Positions 18,312-26,235 of a DNA stretch of 64,000 nt are shown one piece after another; the stretch's first letter is position 1; every line of letters starts with the position of its first letter. The notes under the pieces were generated by a model. That model did not search any database. It was given only the letters and a program-made list of their open reading frames with translations, and was not told the origin of the DNA. Origin of the DNA: Streptomyces sp. NBC_01276 (GTDB lineage: Bacteria > Actinomycetota > Actinomycetes > Streptomycetales > Streptomycetaceae). Position numbers and translations under genes: made by a program. Location: assembly GCF_041435355.1 (NCBI RefSeq), contig NZ_CP108442.1:1240001-1304000 (forward strand), read 5' to 3'.

Positions 18312-18507
18312 TAGGTGGTCGGCCCCGGTTTCCCGCGGCGACATGGACAACAATAGCAAAGGATCGGCGGGGTTCCGACCACTTATCCGGGCGGCGGAAC
18401 GGCAGACGCGCCGCGCTGACCTGCGGGCATGCGTGGGCGGGGGTGGCGAGACGGGGCGTCTCGGTGGTTGCGCGCGGCCCGGCCCGTCGCCGTGCGGGGC
18501 GGGTGCG

Positions 18508-18541
18508 CGCGAGGCCCGCCCCGGGCGGGGCGGGCCTCGCG
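18508..18541. terminator. Hairpin beyond fabH
   Basis: CGCGAGGCCCGCCCC and its exact complement form a 15-bp stem with a four-base loop. It lies leftward of the MITE-like element, so it probably ends fabH transcription that reads through the element. Confidence 0.6.
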
Positions 18542-18563
18542 TGTGCGTACGGGTGCGCCGCGG

Positions 18564-18731
18564 CTAGGGGGTGTCTGACGGATATCCGCGGCGTCGCGAC
18601 GCCCGGCACGCACTCTCGCCGCACCGACCGAAAGCCCAAGTACGTCCAGTACGCGGGCTTCCGGTCGGCACGCCGAGAGCACGCACCGGACGCCGCTCCT
18701 TCCCCACGGACATCCGTCAGACACCCCCTAG
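18564..18731. mobile_element. 168-bp MITE-like palindromic element
   Basis: Perfect 20-bp terminal inverted repeats CTAGGGGGTGTCTGACGGAT at 18564-18583 and 18712-18731. The interior is also imperfectly palindromic: CCGACCGAAAGCCC at 18624-18637 pairs with GGGCTTCCGGTCGG at 18655-18668 with one mismatch, and further pairing flanks it. There is no open reading frame of note. The outer CTAG on both sides could be a 4-bp target duplication with inner ends GGGGTGTCTGACGGAT, as some IS5-family elements make; that is inference. The right CTAG provides the fabH stop codon. Confidence 0.75.
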
Positions 18732-19669
18732 GGGCAGTGGATGACCTGGCCGGCGTAGGAGAGGTTGCCGCCGAAGCCGAAGAGCAGGACCGGGGCGCCG
18801 GAGGGGATCTCGCCCCGCTGGACCAGTTTGGAGAGGGCCATCGGGATGCTGGCCGCCGAGGTGTTGCCGGAGTCGACGACGTCGCGTGCGACCACGGCGT
18901 TCACGGCGCCGATCCTGGCGGCGAGCGGCTCGATGATCCGCAGGTTCGCCTGGTGCAGGACGACCCCCGCCAGGTCCTCGGGGGTGATCCCGGCCTTTTC
19001 GCAGACCTTGCGGGCGAGCGGCGGGAGCTGGCTGGTGGTCCAGCGGTAGACGGACTGGCCCTCCTGCGCGAAGACGGGCGGGGAGCCCTCGATGCGCACG
19101 GCGTGGCCCATCTCCGGCACCGAGCCCCACAGGACGGGGCCGATGCCCGGCTCCGCGCTGGCCTCGACGACGGCCGCGCCCGCGCCGTCGCCGGTCAGCA
19201 CGCAGGTGGTGCGGTCGGCGTAGTCGGTGATCTCGGTCATCTTGTCGGCGCCGATGACCAGGGCGCGGGTCGCGGCGCCGGCCCGGATCGCGTGGTCGGC
19301 GGTGGCCAGGGCGTGGGTGAAGCCCGAGCACACGACGTTGATGTCCATCACCGCGGGCGCCCCGCCCATGCCCAGCTTCGCGGCGACCCGCGCGGCCATG
19401 TTGGGGGAACGGTCGATGGCGGTGGAGGTGGCCACCAGAACGAGGTCGACGTCGTCCGGGATCAGACCGGCGTTCGCGAGGGCCTTGCCGGCGGCCTGGT
19501 AGGCCAGCTCGTCCACGGGCTCCTCGGGACCCGCGACGTGCCGGGTCCGGATGCCGACGCGCGACCGGATCCACTCGTCGTTGGTGTCGACCATGGCCGC
19601 GAGGTCCTCGTTGGTGAGCACTTTCGCGGGCTGGTAGTGCCCTAGCGCCACCACGCGTGAACCGGTCAT
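18728..19669 (-). CDS. fabH: 3-oxoacyl-ACP synthase III (FabH family)
   Basis: A 313-residue thiolase-fold condensing enzyme. The catalytic triad of KAS III enzymes is complete: Cys114 in VVCSGFTHA, His239 in LHQANLR and Asn269 in DSGNTSAAS. The C-terminal glycine motif [13 protein letters not shown] is present. KAS III enzymes condense an acyl-CoA starter with malonyl-ACP to begin fatty acid or polyketide chains. No fabD, acpP or fabF lies nearby, so this is probably an extra copy rather than the main one. The stop codon falls inside a MITE-like repeat, which may have replaced the original end. It is divergent from fdhD across 206 bases. Confidence 0.92.
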   Translation of the reverse strand: MTGSRVVALGHYQPAKVLTNEDLAAMVDTNDEWIRSRVGIRTRHVAGPEEPVDELAYQAAGKALANAGLIPDDVDLVLVATSTAIDRSPNMAARVAAKLGMGGAPAVMDINVVCSGFTHALATADHAIRAGAATRALVIGADKMTEITDYADRTTCVLTGDGAGAAVVEASAEPGIGPVLWGSVPEMGHAVRIEGSPPVFAQEGQSVYRWTTSQLPPLARKVCEKAGITPEDLAGVVLHQANLRIIEPLAARIGAVNAVVARDVVDSGNTSAASIPMALSKLVQRGEIPSGAPVLLFGFGGNLSYAGQVIHCP

Positions 19670-19754
19670 GGGCGGGGTCCCCCTCTGTACGGCGGTCAGG
19701 AATTACCCAGCTTCGCCTGCTACCGGTGGGTACGGGTGCGTGTGACCCGACAGG

Positions 19755-19783
19755 ATTCCTGCACCGGAATTTGGAGAATTCCG
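19755..19783. promoter_or_regulatory. Interlocking inverted repeats between fabH and fdhD
   Basis: ATTCC (19755-19759), GGAATT (19766-19771) and AATTCC (19777-19782) form two overlapping inverted repeats. The stronger one is CGGAATT-TGGAG-AATTCCG, with perfect seven-base arms. In this GC-rich setting the AT-rich half-sites stand out. They lie between the divergent fabH and fdhD genes and look like an operator. No cognate regulator gene is adjacent. Confidence 0.5.
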
Positions 19784-19875
19784 AGCAACTTCCTGCCGGG
19801 AGCCCCGTGGGCCGCGAATCCGCGAGAATGTCCTCGTCAAGAGCACGACGAGTACGGAACGGGTGGCTGATCGCC

Positions 19876-20718
19876 ATGGGACGGGTCACCGAGCGGCGCC
19901 GGGTCGTACGGATCCGGGGCGGGGCCGTCGGGGCGCGCCCCGACACGCTGGTCGCGGAGGAGCCGCTGGAGATCCGGCTCAACGGCAAGCCGCTGGCCAT
20001 CACGATGCGCACCCCGGGTGACGACTTCGCGCTGGCGGTGGGCTTCCTCGCCAGTGAGGGCGTGGTCGCGCACGCCTCGGACGTCCAGGCCGTCACCTAC
20101 TGCGAGGGTGCGACCGAGGACGGTTCCAACACCTACAACGTGGTCAACGTGCAGCTGGCCCGCGGAGTGCCGGTGCCCGACATCACGCTGGAGCGGAACG
20201 TCTACACCACCTCCTCCTGCGGTCTGTGCGGCAAGGCCAGCCTGGACGCGGTCCGTACGGCGACCCGTTTCCCGGGGCTCGCCGCCGACCCGGTACGGGT
20301 GACGGCCGGCCTCCTCGGCGAGCTGCCGGACCGGCTGCGCGCGGCGCAGAAGGTCTTCGACCGCACGGGCGGGCTGCACGCGGCCGGGCTGTTCTCGGCG
20401 GACGGAGAGCTGCTCGACGTACGGGAGGACGTGGGCCGGCACAACGCCGTGGACAAGATCATCGGGCGGGCCCTGCAGGCGGGACGGCTGCCGCTGGCCG
20501 GTGCGGTGCTCCTGGTGTCGGGCCGGGCCTCCTTCGAGCTCGCGCAGAAGGCCGTCATGGCCGGGATCCCGGTGCTGGCGGCGGTTTCGGCGCCGTCCTC
20601 GCTGGCGGTGGACCTGGCCCTGGAGTCCGGCCTGACCCTGGTGGGCTTCCTGCGGGGCCCGGACATGAACATCTACGCGGGCGACCACCGCATCGTCCTG
20701 CCCGCCGGACCCGCGTAG
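19876..20718 (+). CDS. fdhD: Formate dehydrogenase accessory sulfurtransferase FdhD
   Basis: A 280-residue FdhD protein, which transfers sulfur from a cysteine desulfurase to the molybdenum cofactor needed by formate dehydrogenase. The defining cysteines are in [14 protein letters not shown]. Other family landmarks are [47 protein letters not shown] and [14 protein letters not shown], and the C-terminal [11 protein letters not shown]. The ATG at 19876 is the start matching the usual length. No formate dehydrogenase subunit is in this window, so its client lies elsewhere. It is divergent from fabH, with candidate operator repeats in between. Confidence 0.95.
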   Translation: MGRVTERRRVVRIRGGAVGARPDTLVAEEPLEIRLNGKPLAITMRTPGDDFALAVGFLASEGVVAHASDVQAVTYCEGATEDGSNTYNVVNVQLARGVPVPDITLERNVYTTSSCGLCGKASLDAVRTATRFPGLAADPVRVTAGLLGELPDRLRAAQKVFDRTGGLHAAGLFSADGELLDVREDVGRHNAVDKIIGRALQAGRLPLAGAVLLVSGRASFELAQKAVMAGIPVLAAVSAPSSLAVDLALESGLTLVGFLRGPDMNIYAGDHRIVLPAGPA

Positions 20719-20756
20719 GGGCGCCCGGCCCCAGGACCACGGAGGCCGCTGCGGCG

Positions 20757-20780
20757 GCCGCCGGCGCTAGCGCCGGCGGC
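20757..20780. terminator. Palindrome at converging gene ends
   Basis: GCCGCCGGCG-CTAG-CGCCGGCGGC is a perfect palindrome between fdhD and the leftward ferredoxin-like gene. It overlaps that gene's TAG stop codon and last codons, so coding sequence and terminator share the same bases. No U-tract is seen. Confidence 0.6.
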
Positions 20781-21192
20781 CCCGGCGCGGGGTGGTGGGC
20801 TCCTTCGGGGCCGGGGGGTCGATGCGGTGCAGGTCCAGGGTGGCGGGGACCGGGGTGCTGCCGGGACCGCCGGACCGGGCCCAGTCGATGATCTCGTCCG
20901 TGGCGGTGTCGTCGAGGGCCCAGCCGAACCAGACGGCCCGGGCGCCCCGGCTCCGGGCCTCGCTGGTGGGCTGGACCACGATCACGTTGGCCTGCGCGCA
21001 CGGTCCGAGGCAGTCGCTGGTACGGACCGCCAGCCGGCCCCCGGACGCGGCGGCGGCCTCCCGCAGCCGGGCGAGCTGGCCGGCGTGGTCGGAACCGGGG
21101 TTCTTGCGGGGGTCCCCGCAGCAGCAGCCGCGGCAGACCACCAGGGTGCAGGGGCGCGGGGCATGGGCGGCGAGCGGGCGTATCCAGGTCAC
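20767..21192 (-). CDS. Thioredoxin-fold [2Fe-2S] ferredoxin-like protein
   Basis: A 141-residue protein with cysteines arranged as in (2Fe-2S) thioredoxin-like ferredoxins: CRGCCCG near residue 20 and SDCLGPCAQAN near residue 60. These would ligate a [2Fe-2S] cluster and pass electrons to an unknown partner. The C-terminal 20 residues are basic and probably disordered (PTTPRRGRRR). The GTG start at 21192 overlaps the stop of the upstream transporter gene by four bases (GTGA), so the two are coupled. Its stop lies inside a palindromic terminator. Proteins of this type in actinomycetes are often annotated in cobalamin or redox contexts, but nothing here fixes the role. Confidence 0.8.
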   Translation of the reverse strand: MTWIRPLAAHAPRPCTLVVCRGCCCGDPRKNPGSDHAGQLARLREAAAASGGRLAVRTSDCLGPCAQANVIVVQPTSEARSRGARAVWFGWALDDTATDEIIDWARSGGPGSTPVPATLDLHRIDPPAPKEPTTPRRGRRR

Positions 21193-22253
21193 CGCCGCAC
21201 GTTACCGGCCCTGCGGGGCCGGGTGTTGGGCCAGGGGCGAGACCTCCGCCACACACCCCGGGGGGAGTTCGCTCCCGGGGCCCCCGGGTCCCGGGAGCGG
21301 CGCCGGGCCAGGACCGCGCAGACCATCAGCTGCATCTGGTGGAAGAGCATCAGCGGCAGCACCGCGAGCGCGGCCTGGGCGCCGAACAGGACGCTGGCCA
21401 TGGGGAGTCCGGCGGCGAGGCTCTTCTTCGACCCGGCGAACTGGATCGCGATCCGGTCCTCGCGGCCGAATCCGAGGCGTCCGGCCCCGTACCAGGTGAC
21501 GAGGAGCATCACGGCGAGGAGTACGGCCTCCACCGCCAGCAGCGCGCCGAGCCTCGGGAGGCTGACGCGGTGCCAGACTCCGGCGGCCATGCCCGCGCTG
21601 AAGGCGGCGTAGACGACGAGCAGGATCGAGCCCCGGTCGACGTAGCCGAGCACCCTCTTGTGGCGGACCAGGAAGCCGCCCACCCAGCGGCGCAGGGCCT
21701 GGCCGAGGAGGAAGGGCAGCAGCAGCTGGACGACGATCTTGAGGAGGGAGTCCGGGGAGAAGCCTCCCGCGTCGGCGCCGAGCAGGCCGGCGGCGAGGAG
21801 GGGGGTGAGGACGATGCCGGCGAGGCTGGAGAAGGAGCCGGCGCAGATCGCGGCGGGGACGTTGCCCCGGGCGATGGAGGTGAAGGCGATGGAGGACTGG
21901 ACGGTCGAGGGGACCAGGCAGAGGAAGAGCAGGCCGCTGTACAGAGGCTGGGTCAGCAGGGTGGGGACGAGGCCGCGGGCGGCCAGGCCGAGGAGCGGGA
22001 AGAGCACGAAGGTGCAGGCCAGCACGGTGACGTGGAGGCGCCAGTGGCGCAGCCCGTCGAGGGCCTCGCGGGTGGAGAGCCGGGCCCCGTAGAGGAAGAA
22101 GAGCAGGGCGACGGCGCCGGTGGAGGCGCCGTCGGCGACGGTGGCGGCCGCGCCCCGGGCCGGGAGCAGCGCGGCGAGGCCCACGGTGGCGAGCAGGGCC
22201 AGTACGTACGGGTCCAGGGGCAGCCGGGCGGGGAGGCGGGGACGGCGTCGCAT
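21189..22253 (-). CDS. Bile acid:sodium symporter (BASS) family transporter
   Basis: A 354-residue membrane protein with about nine to ten hydrophobic helices. It resembles the YfeH-type SBF-like branch of the BASS family: LLFFLYGARLSTREALDGLRH at the third helix, LCLVPSTVQSSIAFTSIARGN and NVPAAICAGSFSSLAGI in the crossover region, and QFAGSKKSLAAGLPMASVLF near the end. Members move organic anions with sodium. The C-terminal 30 residues are a basic tail. The ATG at 22253 is the only start that keeps the first helix. It overlaps the ferredoxin-like gene and is divergent from a LysR gene that may regulate both. The substrate is unknown. Confidence 0.88.
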   Translation of the reverse strand: MRRRPRLPARLPLDPYVLALLATVGLAALLPARGAAATVADGASTGAVALLFFLYGARLSTREALDGLRHWRLHVTVLACTFVLFPLLGLAARGLVPTLLTQPLYSGLLFLCLVPSTVQSSIAFTSIARGNVPAAICAGSFSSLAGIVLTPLLAAGLLGADAGGFSPDSLLKIVVQLLLPFLLGQALRRWVGGFLVRHKRVLGYVDRGSILLVVYAAFSAGMAAGVWHRVSLPRLGALLAVEAVLLAVMLLVTWYGAGRLGFGREDRIAIQFAGSKKSLAAGLPMASVLFGAQAALAVLPLMLFHQMQLMVCAVLARRRSRDPGAPGANSPRGVWRRSRPWPNTRPRRAGNVRR

Positions 22254-22370
22254 GGTCGGTGTTCACTCGCTGTGGGTCGGGGCGGAGGGCCGCGGGAGGG
22301 AGCTGGAAGCAGAGGGGGTCGTCCGTTCATGCTCGCGGGTGCGCGGTCATCGGGAAACACGCACACTGCA

Positions 22371-22399
22371 CTGACTGTCATCACGAAGCGCAATAGGCT
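22371..22399 (+). promoter_or_regulatory. Probable promoter of a leaderless LysR gene
   Basis: CTGACT (22371-22376), a 17-base spacer and TAGGCT (22394-22399) match a housekeeping promoter. Transcription starting six to seven bases after the -10 would begin at the A of the ATG at 22406, giving a leaderless mRNA. No ribosome site precedes the ATG. Confidence 0.6.
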
Positions 22400-22405
22400 G
22401 GTTCC

Positions 22406-23257
22406 ATGTACGACCCCGTTCAGCTGCGGACCTTCCTCACGGTGGCCCAGACGCTCAGCTTCACGCAGGCCGCCGCCCGGCTCGGCGTGCGGCAGTCCAC
22501 GGTCAGCCAGCACGTGCGGCGGCTGGAGGGGGCGACGGGGCGGACGCTGTTCGTCCGGGACACCCACAGCGTCGGGCTCACGGAGGACGGCGAGGCGCTC
22601 CTGGGCTTCGCGCGGACCATCCTGGAGGCGCACGAGCGGGCGGCTGCCTTCTTCACCGGGACGCGGTTGCGGGGGCGGCTGCGGTTCGGGGCGTCGGAGG
22701 ACTTCGTGCTGACCCGGCTCCCCGAGATCCTGGAGGGGTTCCGGCACGAGCATCCGGAAGTGGACCTGGAGCTGTCGGTCGAGCTCTCGGGGATCCTGCA
22801 CGAGCGGCTGGACGCGGGGCGCCTCGACCTGGTCCTGGCCAAGCGGCGCGGGCCGGGGGACGAGCGGGGCCGGCTGGTGTGGCGGGACCGGATGGTGTGG
22901 ATCGGGGCGGAGGGGGCGCGCGTGGACCCGGAGCGTCCGGTGCCGCTGATCGTGTTCCCGCCGCCGGGCATCACCCGGGCGCGGGCCCTGGAGGTGCTGG
23001 AGCGGGACGGGCGTGCGTGGCGGATCGCGTGTACGAGCGGCAGCCTCAGCGGTCTGATCGCGGCGGCCCGTGCCGGGCTCGGGGTGATGGCGCACACCCG
23101 GGGGCTGATCCCGCCGGGGCTGGTACGGGTGGGCGGGCTGCCGGAGCTGGGGCCGGTGGAGTTCGCCCTGCTCCAGGGGCGGCGCCCCACCCCGGCGGCG
23201 GAGGCGCTGGCGGCCGCGGTCCTGGCGGGCGGCGACCGCCTGAGCCGGCCGGCGTAG
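22406..23257 (+). CDS. LysR-family transcriptional regulator
   Basis: A 283-residue regulator. The N-terminal helix-turn-helix is classic: QLRTFLTVAQTLSFTQAAAR, then LGVRQSTVSQHVRRLEGATG and RTLFVRDTHSVGLTEDGEAL. The effector-binding domain starts near residue 90 (RLRFGASEDFVLTRLPEIL) with GRLDLVLAKR and a second subdomain (GSLSGLIAAARAGLGVMA). LysR proteins usually act as tetramers and control the divergent neighbour, here the BASS transporter and ferredoxin-like operon; that is inference. The ATG at 22406 seems to be used without a leader. The inducer cannot be read from sequence. Confidence 0.93.
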   Translation: MYDPVQLRTFLTVAQTLSFTQAAARLGVRQSTVSQHVRRLEGATGRTLFVRDTHSVGLTEDGEALLGFARTILEAHERAAAFFTGTRLRGRLRFGASEDFVLTRLPEILEGFRHEHPEVDLELSVELSGILHERLDAGRLDLVLAKRRGPGDERGRLVWRDRMVWIGAEGARVDPERPVPLIVFPPPGITRARALEVLERDGRAWRIACTSGSLSGLIAAARAGLGVMAHTRGLIPPGLVRVGGLPELGPVEFALLQGRRPTPAAEALAAAVLAGGDRLSRPA

Positions 23258-23289
23258 TTCCGGGACGGGGCGGGGCGGGGTTCCGGGGG

Positions 23290-24018
23290 CTATCCGGGCA
23301 GCCCCTCGCGGGCCTGGAGGTCACGGGGGCGGGGCTGGACCTCGAAGGGGGTGTCCCCGGTGTACAGGCTGGTGCCCGCCGGCAGGCAGTTGTCCTCGCG
23401 GACGTTTCCGAGGCCGTCGCAGTGCTCGGCCTTGAGGGTGATCAACACGGTGGAGGTGTGCGCACCGACGGGGAGCGCCTTGAAGGGCGGTGAGGCGATC
23501 CCCGTGAAGGGGAGTCCGTCGTCGCCGACGAAGCCGGTGCGCAGGACGTCCTTCTTCCTGAAGGTGAAGGTCTTCTCCCGCGGGGTGCCCCGGTCCTGCA
23601 CGTAGGTGGCGCTCTCGAACTTGGCGTTGAAGTCCTCGACGGGGGCGATCCCGGGGCGGAGCGGCCGGTAGCCCTCCGGATAGACGGCGGTCCGGGCGTC
23701 CGCGGCGGTCGTCCAACTCGGCACGACCCTGACCCAGGGCTCCCCGGCGAAGGCGACCCGGCAGGCCGAGGGGCCGATGATCCGCTGCTTGATGTGGAAG
23801 AGCTTGTTGATGTCGACGCCGTCCGGGGCCAGGCAGTGCGGTACGGGCGGCCTGACGGTGGGCACGGCAGACGCGGCGGACACAGCGGGCGCGGCGGACA
23901 CGGCGGGCGCCGCGGACACGGCGGCCGCGGCCGACGCGGGCGGGCTCGCCGCGGCACCGCAGAGCGCCGCCGCGAGCAGGGTCGGGAAGGCCGTGGCGAG
24001 GAGGCGGGGACGGTTCAT
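23290..24018 (-). CDS. Secreted protein of unknown function
   Basis: A 242-residue exported protein. The signal peptide is MNRPRLLATAFPTLLAAALC with a probable Ala-X-Ala cleavage near residue 30. It is followed by a short low-complexity stretch made of AAPAVS and ASAVP repeats. The mature domain has paired cysteines (PHCLAPDG, SACRVAF, EHCDGLG, DNCLPAG) that probably form disulfides, and a strand-rich body with KTFTFRKKDVLRTGFVGD. I do not recognise the family. The ATG at 24018 has GGTGG upstream. It converges with the LysR gene with only 32 bases between stops. Confidence 0.7.
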   Translation of the reverse strand: MNRPRLLATAFPTLLAAALCGAAASPPASAAAAVSAAPAVSAAPAVSAASAVPTVRPPVPHCLAPDGVDINKLFHIKQRIIGPSACRVAFAGEPWVRVVPSWTTAADARTAVYPEGYRPLRPGIAPVEDFNAKFESATYVQDRGTPREKTFTFRKKDVLRTGFVGDDGLPFTGIASPPFKALPVGAHTSTVLITLKAEHCDGLGNVREDNCLPAGTSLYTGDTPFEVQPRPRDLQAREGLPG

Positions 24019-24270
24019 CTGGAACCACCTGTCGGAGTGGACGGAAGGGCCGCCCGGCAGCCGATCACGGGACGGGGCCCGGTATCCGGGCGACATCCCG
24101 CGGGGCGGGACCGGACAGCGGACCGGCTCACCCGTCCGGGCGACGTACGCGCCCCGACCAGGGCCGTGGGGGCACGCGGGCCCGGGGGGATCTTGTGGAG
24201 GTTTCCGCGGGGGTGCCGGTGCCCCGGGCCGGTGGGGTAGCGTCGCGGCGCTCGGCAGGAGAGGAGCGGA

Positions 24271-26097
24271 ATGTTGCGCGAGTTCGGCGTTCCACCCGTG
24301 GTCACGGGCCCTGCGGTCGGCGGACTGGCCGACTGCGTCTTCCAGTACGCCGGGGAGGAGCCCGAACGGGTGGTGCTCGGGCGCAAGGTGGACGGCGTCT
24401 GGCGGGACGTGACCTCCGGGGAGCTGGCCGCCGAGGTGCTGGCGCTCGCCAAGGGGCTGCTGGCGCAGGGGATCGGTTTCGGGGACCGGGTCGCCGTGAT
24501 GTCCCGTACCCGCTACGAGTGGACCCTGTTCGACTTCGCCCTGTGGGCGATCGGCGCCCAGCCCGTCCCCGTCTACCCGACGTCCTCGGCGGACCAGGTG
24601 CACTGGATCCTCTACGACTCCGGCTGCGCCGGCTGCGTCGTGGAGGACGAGGACCAGGCCATGACGGTCGGCTCGGTGATCGAGCGGCTGCCGGGGCTGC
24701 GCCTGCTGTGGCAGCTCGACGCGGGGGCGGTCGGGGAGCTGGTGGAGGCGGGCCGGTCGGTGGACGGGGACGTGGTGCACCGTCACCGCCGGGCCGTGAC
24801 CCCGGACGCGGTCGCCACCGTCATCTACACCTCGGGGACCACGGGCCGGCCCAAGGGCTGCGTGCTCACCCACGCGAACTTCATGTTCGAGGCGGACACC
24901 CTGGTGGACCGCTGGGAGTCGGTGTTCCGGGCCGGACCGGGCGAGCAGCCGTCGACGCTGCTCTTCCTGCCGCTGGCCCACGTCTTCGGGCGGATGGTGG
25001 AGGTGGCCGCCGTACGGGCCCGGGTCAAGCTGGGGCACCAGCCGGTGCTCGCCGCCGCCGAACTGCTGCCGGACCTCGCGGCCTTCCGGCCGACCTTCGT
25101 GCTGGGGGTCCCGTACGTCTTCGAGAAGGTGTTCGCGGCGGCCCGCCGCAAGGCGGAGGCGGAGGGGCGCCGGGGTCCCTTCGACCGGGCGGTGGAGACG
25201 GCGGTGCGGTACGCGGAGGCGCGCGAGCAGAAGGCGTTCGGCACCGGGCCGGGGCCGTCGACGGGGCTGCGGATGGAGCACCAGCTCTTCGAGAAGCTGG
25301 TGTACGGGAAGGTGCGCGAGGCGCTGGGCGGCCGGGTCCGGCACGCGATGTCGGGCGGGTCGGCGATGTCACGCCGGCTGGGGCTGTTCTTCGACGGCGC
25401 CGGGATCACGGTGTTCGAGGGGTACGGGCTGACCGAGTCCTGCGCCGCCGCCACGGCGAATCCGCCGGGGGCGACGAAGTACGGGACGGTGGGGCGGCCG
25501 ATCCCGGGCAGCACGGTGCACATCGCCGACGACGGGGAGGTGTGGCTGCGCGGCGATCACGTCTTCTCGGGGTACCTGAACGATCCCCGGGCCACGGAGG
25601 AGGTGCTGCGCGGCGGCTGGCTGGCGACCGGGGACCTGGGGCGCCTCGACCGGGACGGGTACCTGACGATCACCGGGCGGAAGAAGGAGATCCTGGTGAC
25701 CTCCAACGGCAAGAGCGTGGCGCCGACCGTGCTGGAGGAGCGGGTGCGGTCGCATCCGCTGGTGTCGCAGTGCGTGCTGGTGGGCAACGACCGGCCGTTC
25801 ATCGCGGCGCTGGTGACCCTGGACGTGGAGGGGATGGCGCACTGGCTGTCGATGCGCGGGCTGCCGCAGCGGCCCGCGGAGCAATTGGTGGGTGACCCGG
25901 AGCTGGCGGCGGAGGTGCGGCGGGCGGTGGTGGCCGCCAACACGCTGGTCTCGCAGGCCGAGGGGATCCGGGCCTTCCGGGTGCTGCCGGGGCAGTTCAC
26001 GGAGGAGCGCGGGCTGCTGACGCCGTCGCTGAAGCTGAAGCGGCGGGCGATCGAGAAGGCGTACGCGCGGGAGGTCGCGGAGCTGTACCCGTCCTGA
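24271..26097 (+). CDS. Long-chain fatty acid / acyl-CoA ligase (FadD15-like)
   Basis: A 608-residue ANL-superfamily adenylating enzyme. The P-loop TSGTTGRPKG lies at residues 187-196. Downstream are FLPLAHVFGRM, the adenylate-binding GYGLTESCAA, and the hinge/catalytic regions GWLATGDLGRLDRDGYLTI and GRKKEILVTSNGKSVAP. The large insertion between P-loop and GYGLTE motifs (residues about 230-370) is typical of long-chain acyl-CoA ligases of the FadD15 type. It converts a carboxylate, ATP and CoA to acyl-CoA, AMP and pyrophosphate. It precedes a branched-chain-type ABC importer, which suggests, by inference, that the imported compound may be a carboxylic acid activated here. Confidence 0.92.
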   Translation: MLREFGVPPVVTGPAVGGLADCVFQYAGEEPERVVLGRKVDGVWRDVTSGELAAEVLALAKGLLAQGIGFGDRVAVMSRTRYEWTLFDFALWAIGAQPVPVYPTSSADQVHWILYDSGCAGCVVEDEDQAMTVGSVIERLPGLRLLWQLDAGAVGELVEAGRSVDGDVVHRHRRAVTPDAVATVIYTSGTTGRPKGCVLTHANFMFEADTLVDRWESVFRAGPGEQPSTLLFLPLAHVFGRMVEVAAVRARVKLGHQPVLAAAELLPDLAAFRPTFVLGVPYVFEKVFAAARRKAEAEGRRGPFDRAVETAVRYAEAREQKAFGTGPGPSTGLRMEHQLFEKLVYGKVREALGGRVRHAMSGGSAMSRRLGLFFDGAGITVFEGYGLTESCAAATANPPGATKYGTVGRPIPGSTVHIADDGEVWLRGDHVFSGYLNDPRATEEVLRGGWLATGDLGRLDRDGYLTITGRKKEILVTSNGKSVAPTVLEERVRSHPLVSQCVLVGNDRPFIAALVTLDVEGMAHWLSMRGLPQRPAEQLVGDPELAAEVRRAVVAANTLVSQAEGIRAFRVLPGQFTEERGLLTPSLKLKRRAIEKAYAREVAELYPS

Positions 26098-26175
26098 ACG
26101 GGCTTCCCGGGAGCGCTGCGCGGCGAACCTCCACGAGTCGAGCTGATGGATCGTCACTTCATCGGGTCACCGATA

Positions 26176-26204
26176 TTGACGGTCCGTCAGGTCGCGCACA
26201 GAAT
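26176..26204 (+). promoter_or_regulatory. Housekeeping-type promoter of the ABC importer operon
   Basis: TTGACG (26176-26181), 17 bases, CAGAAT (26199-26204). This is one of the best HrdB-type promoters in the window. It lies 32 bases before the ATG at 26236, between the acyl-CoA ligase and the binding-protein gene, so the importer has its own promoter. Confidence 0.7.
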
Positions 26205-26235
26205 GCGGGGATTCCTACCGGAGGGGATCCTCACC

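Noticed and set aside
17761..18563. tRNA-linked integrated element
   Set aside because: No integrase or flanking att-like tRNA fragment is visible; the second tRNA is complete and has its own terminator.
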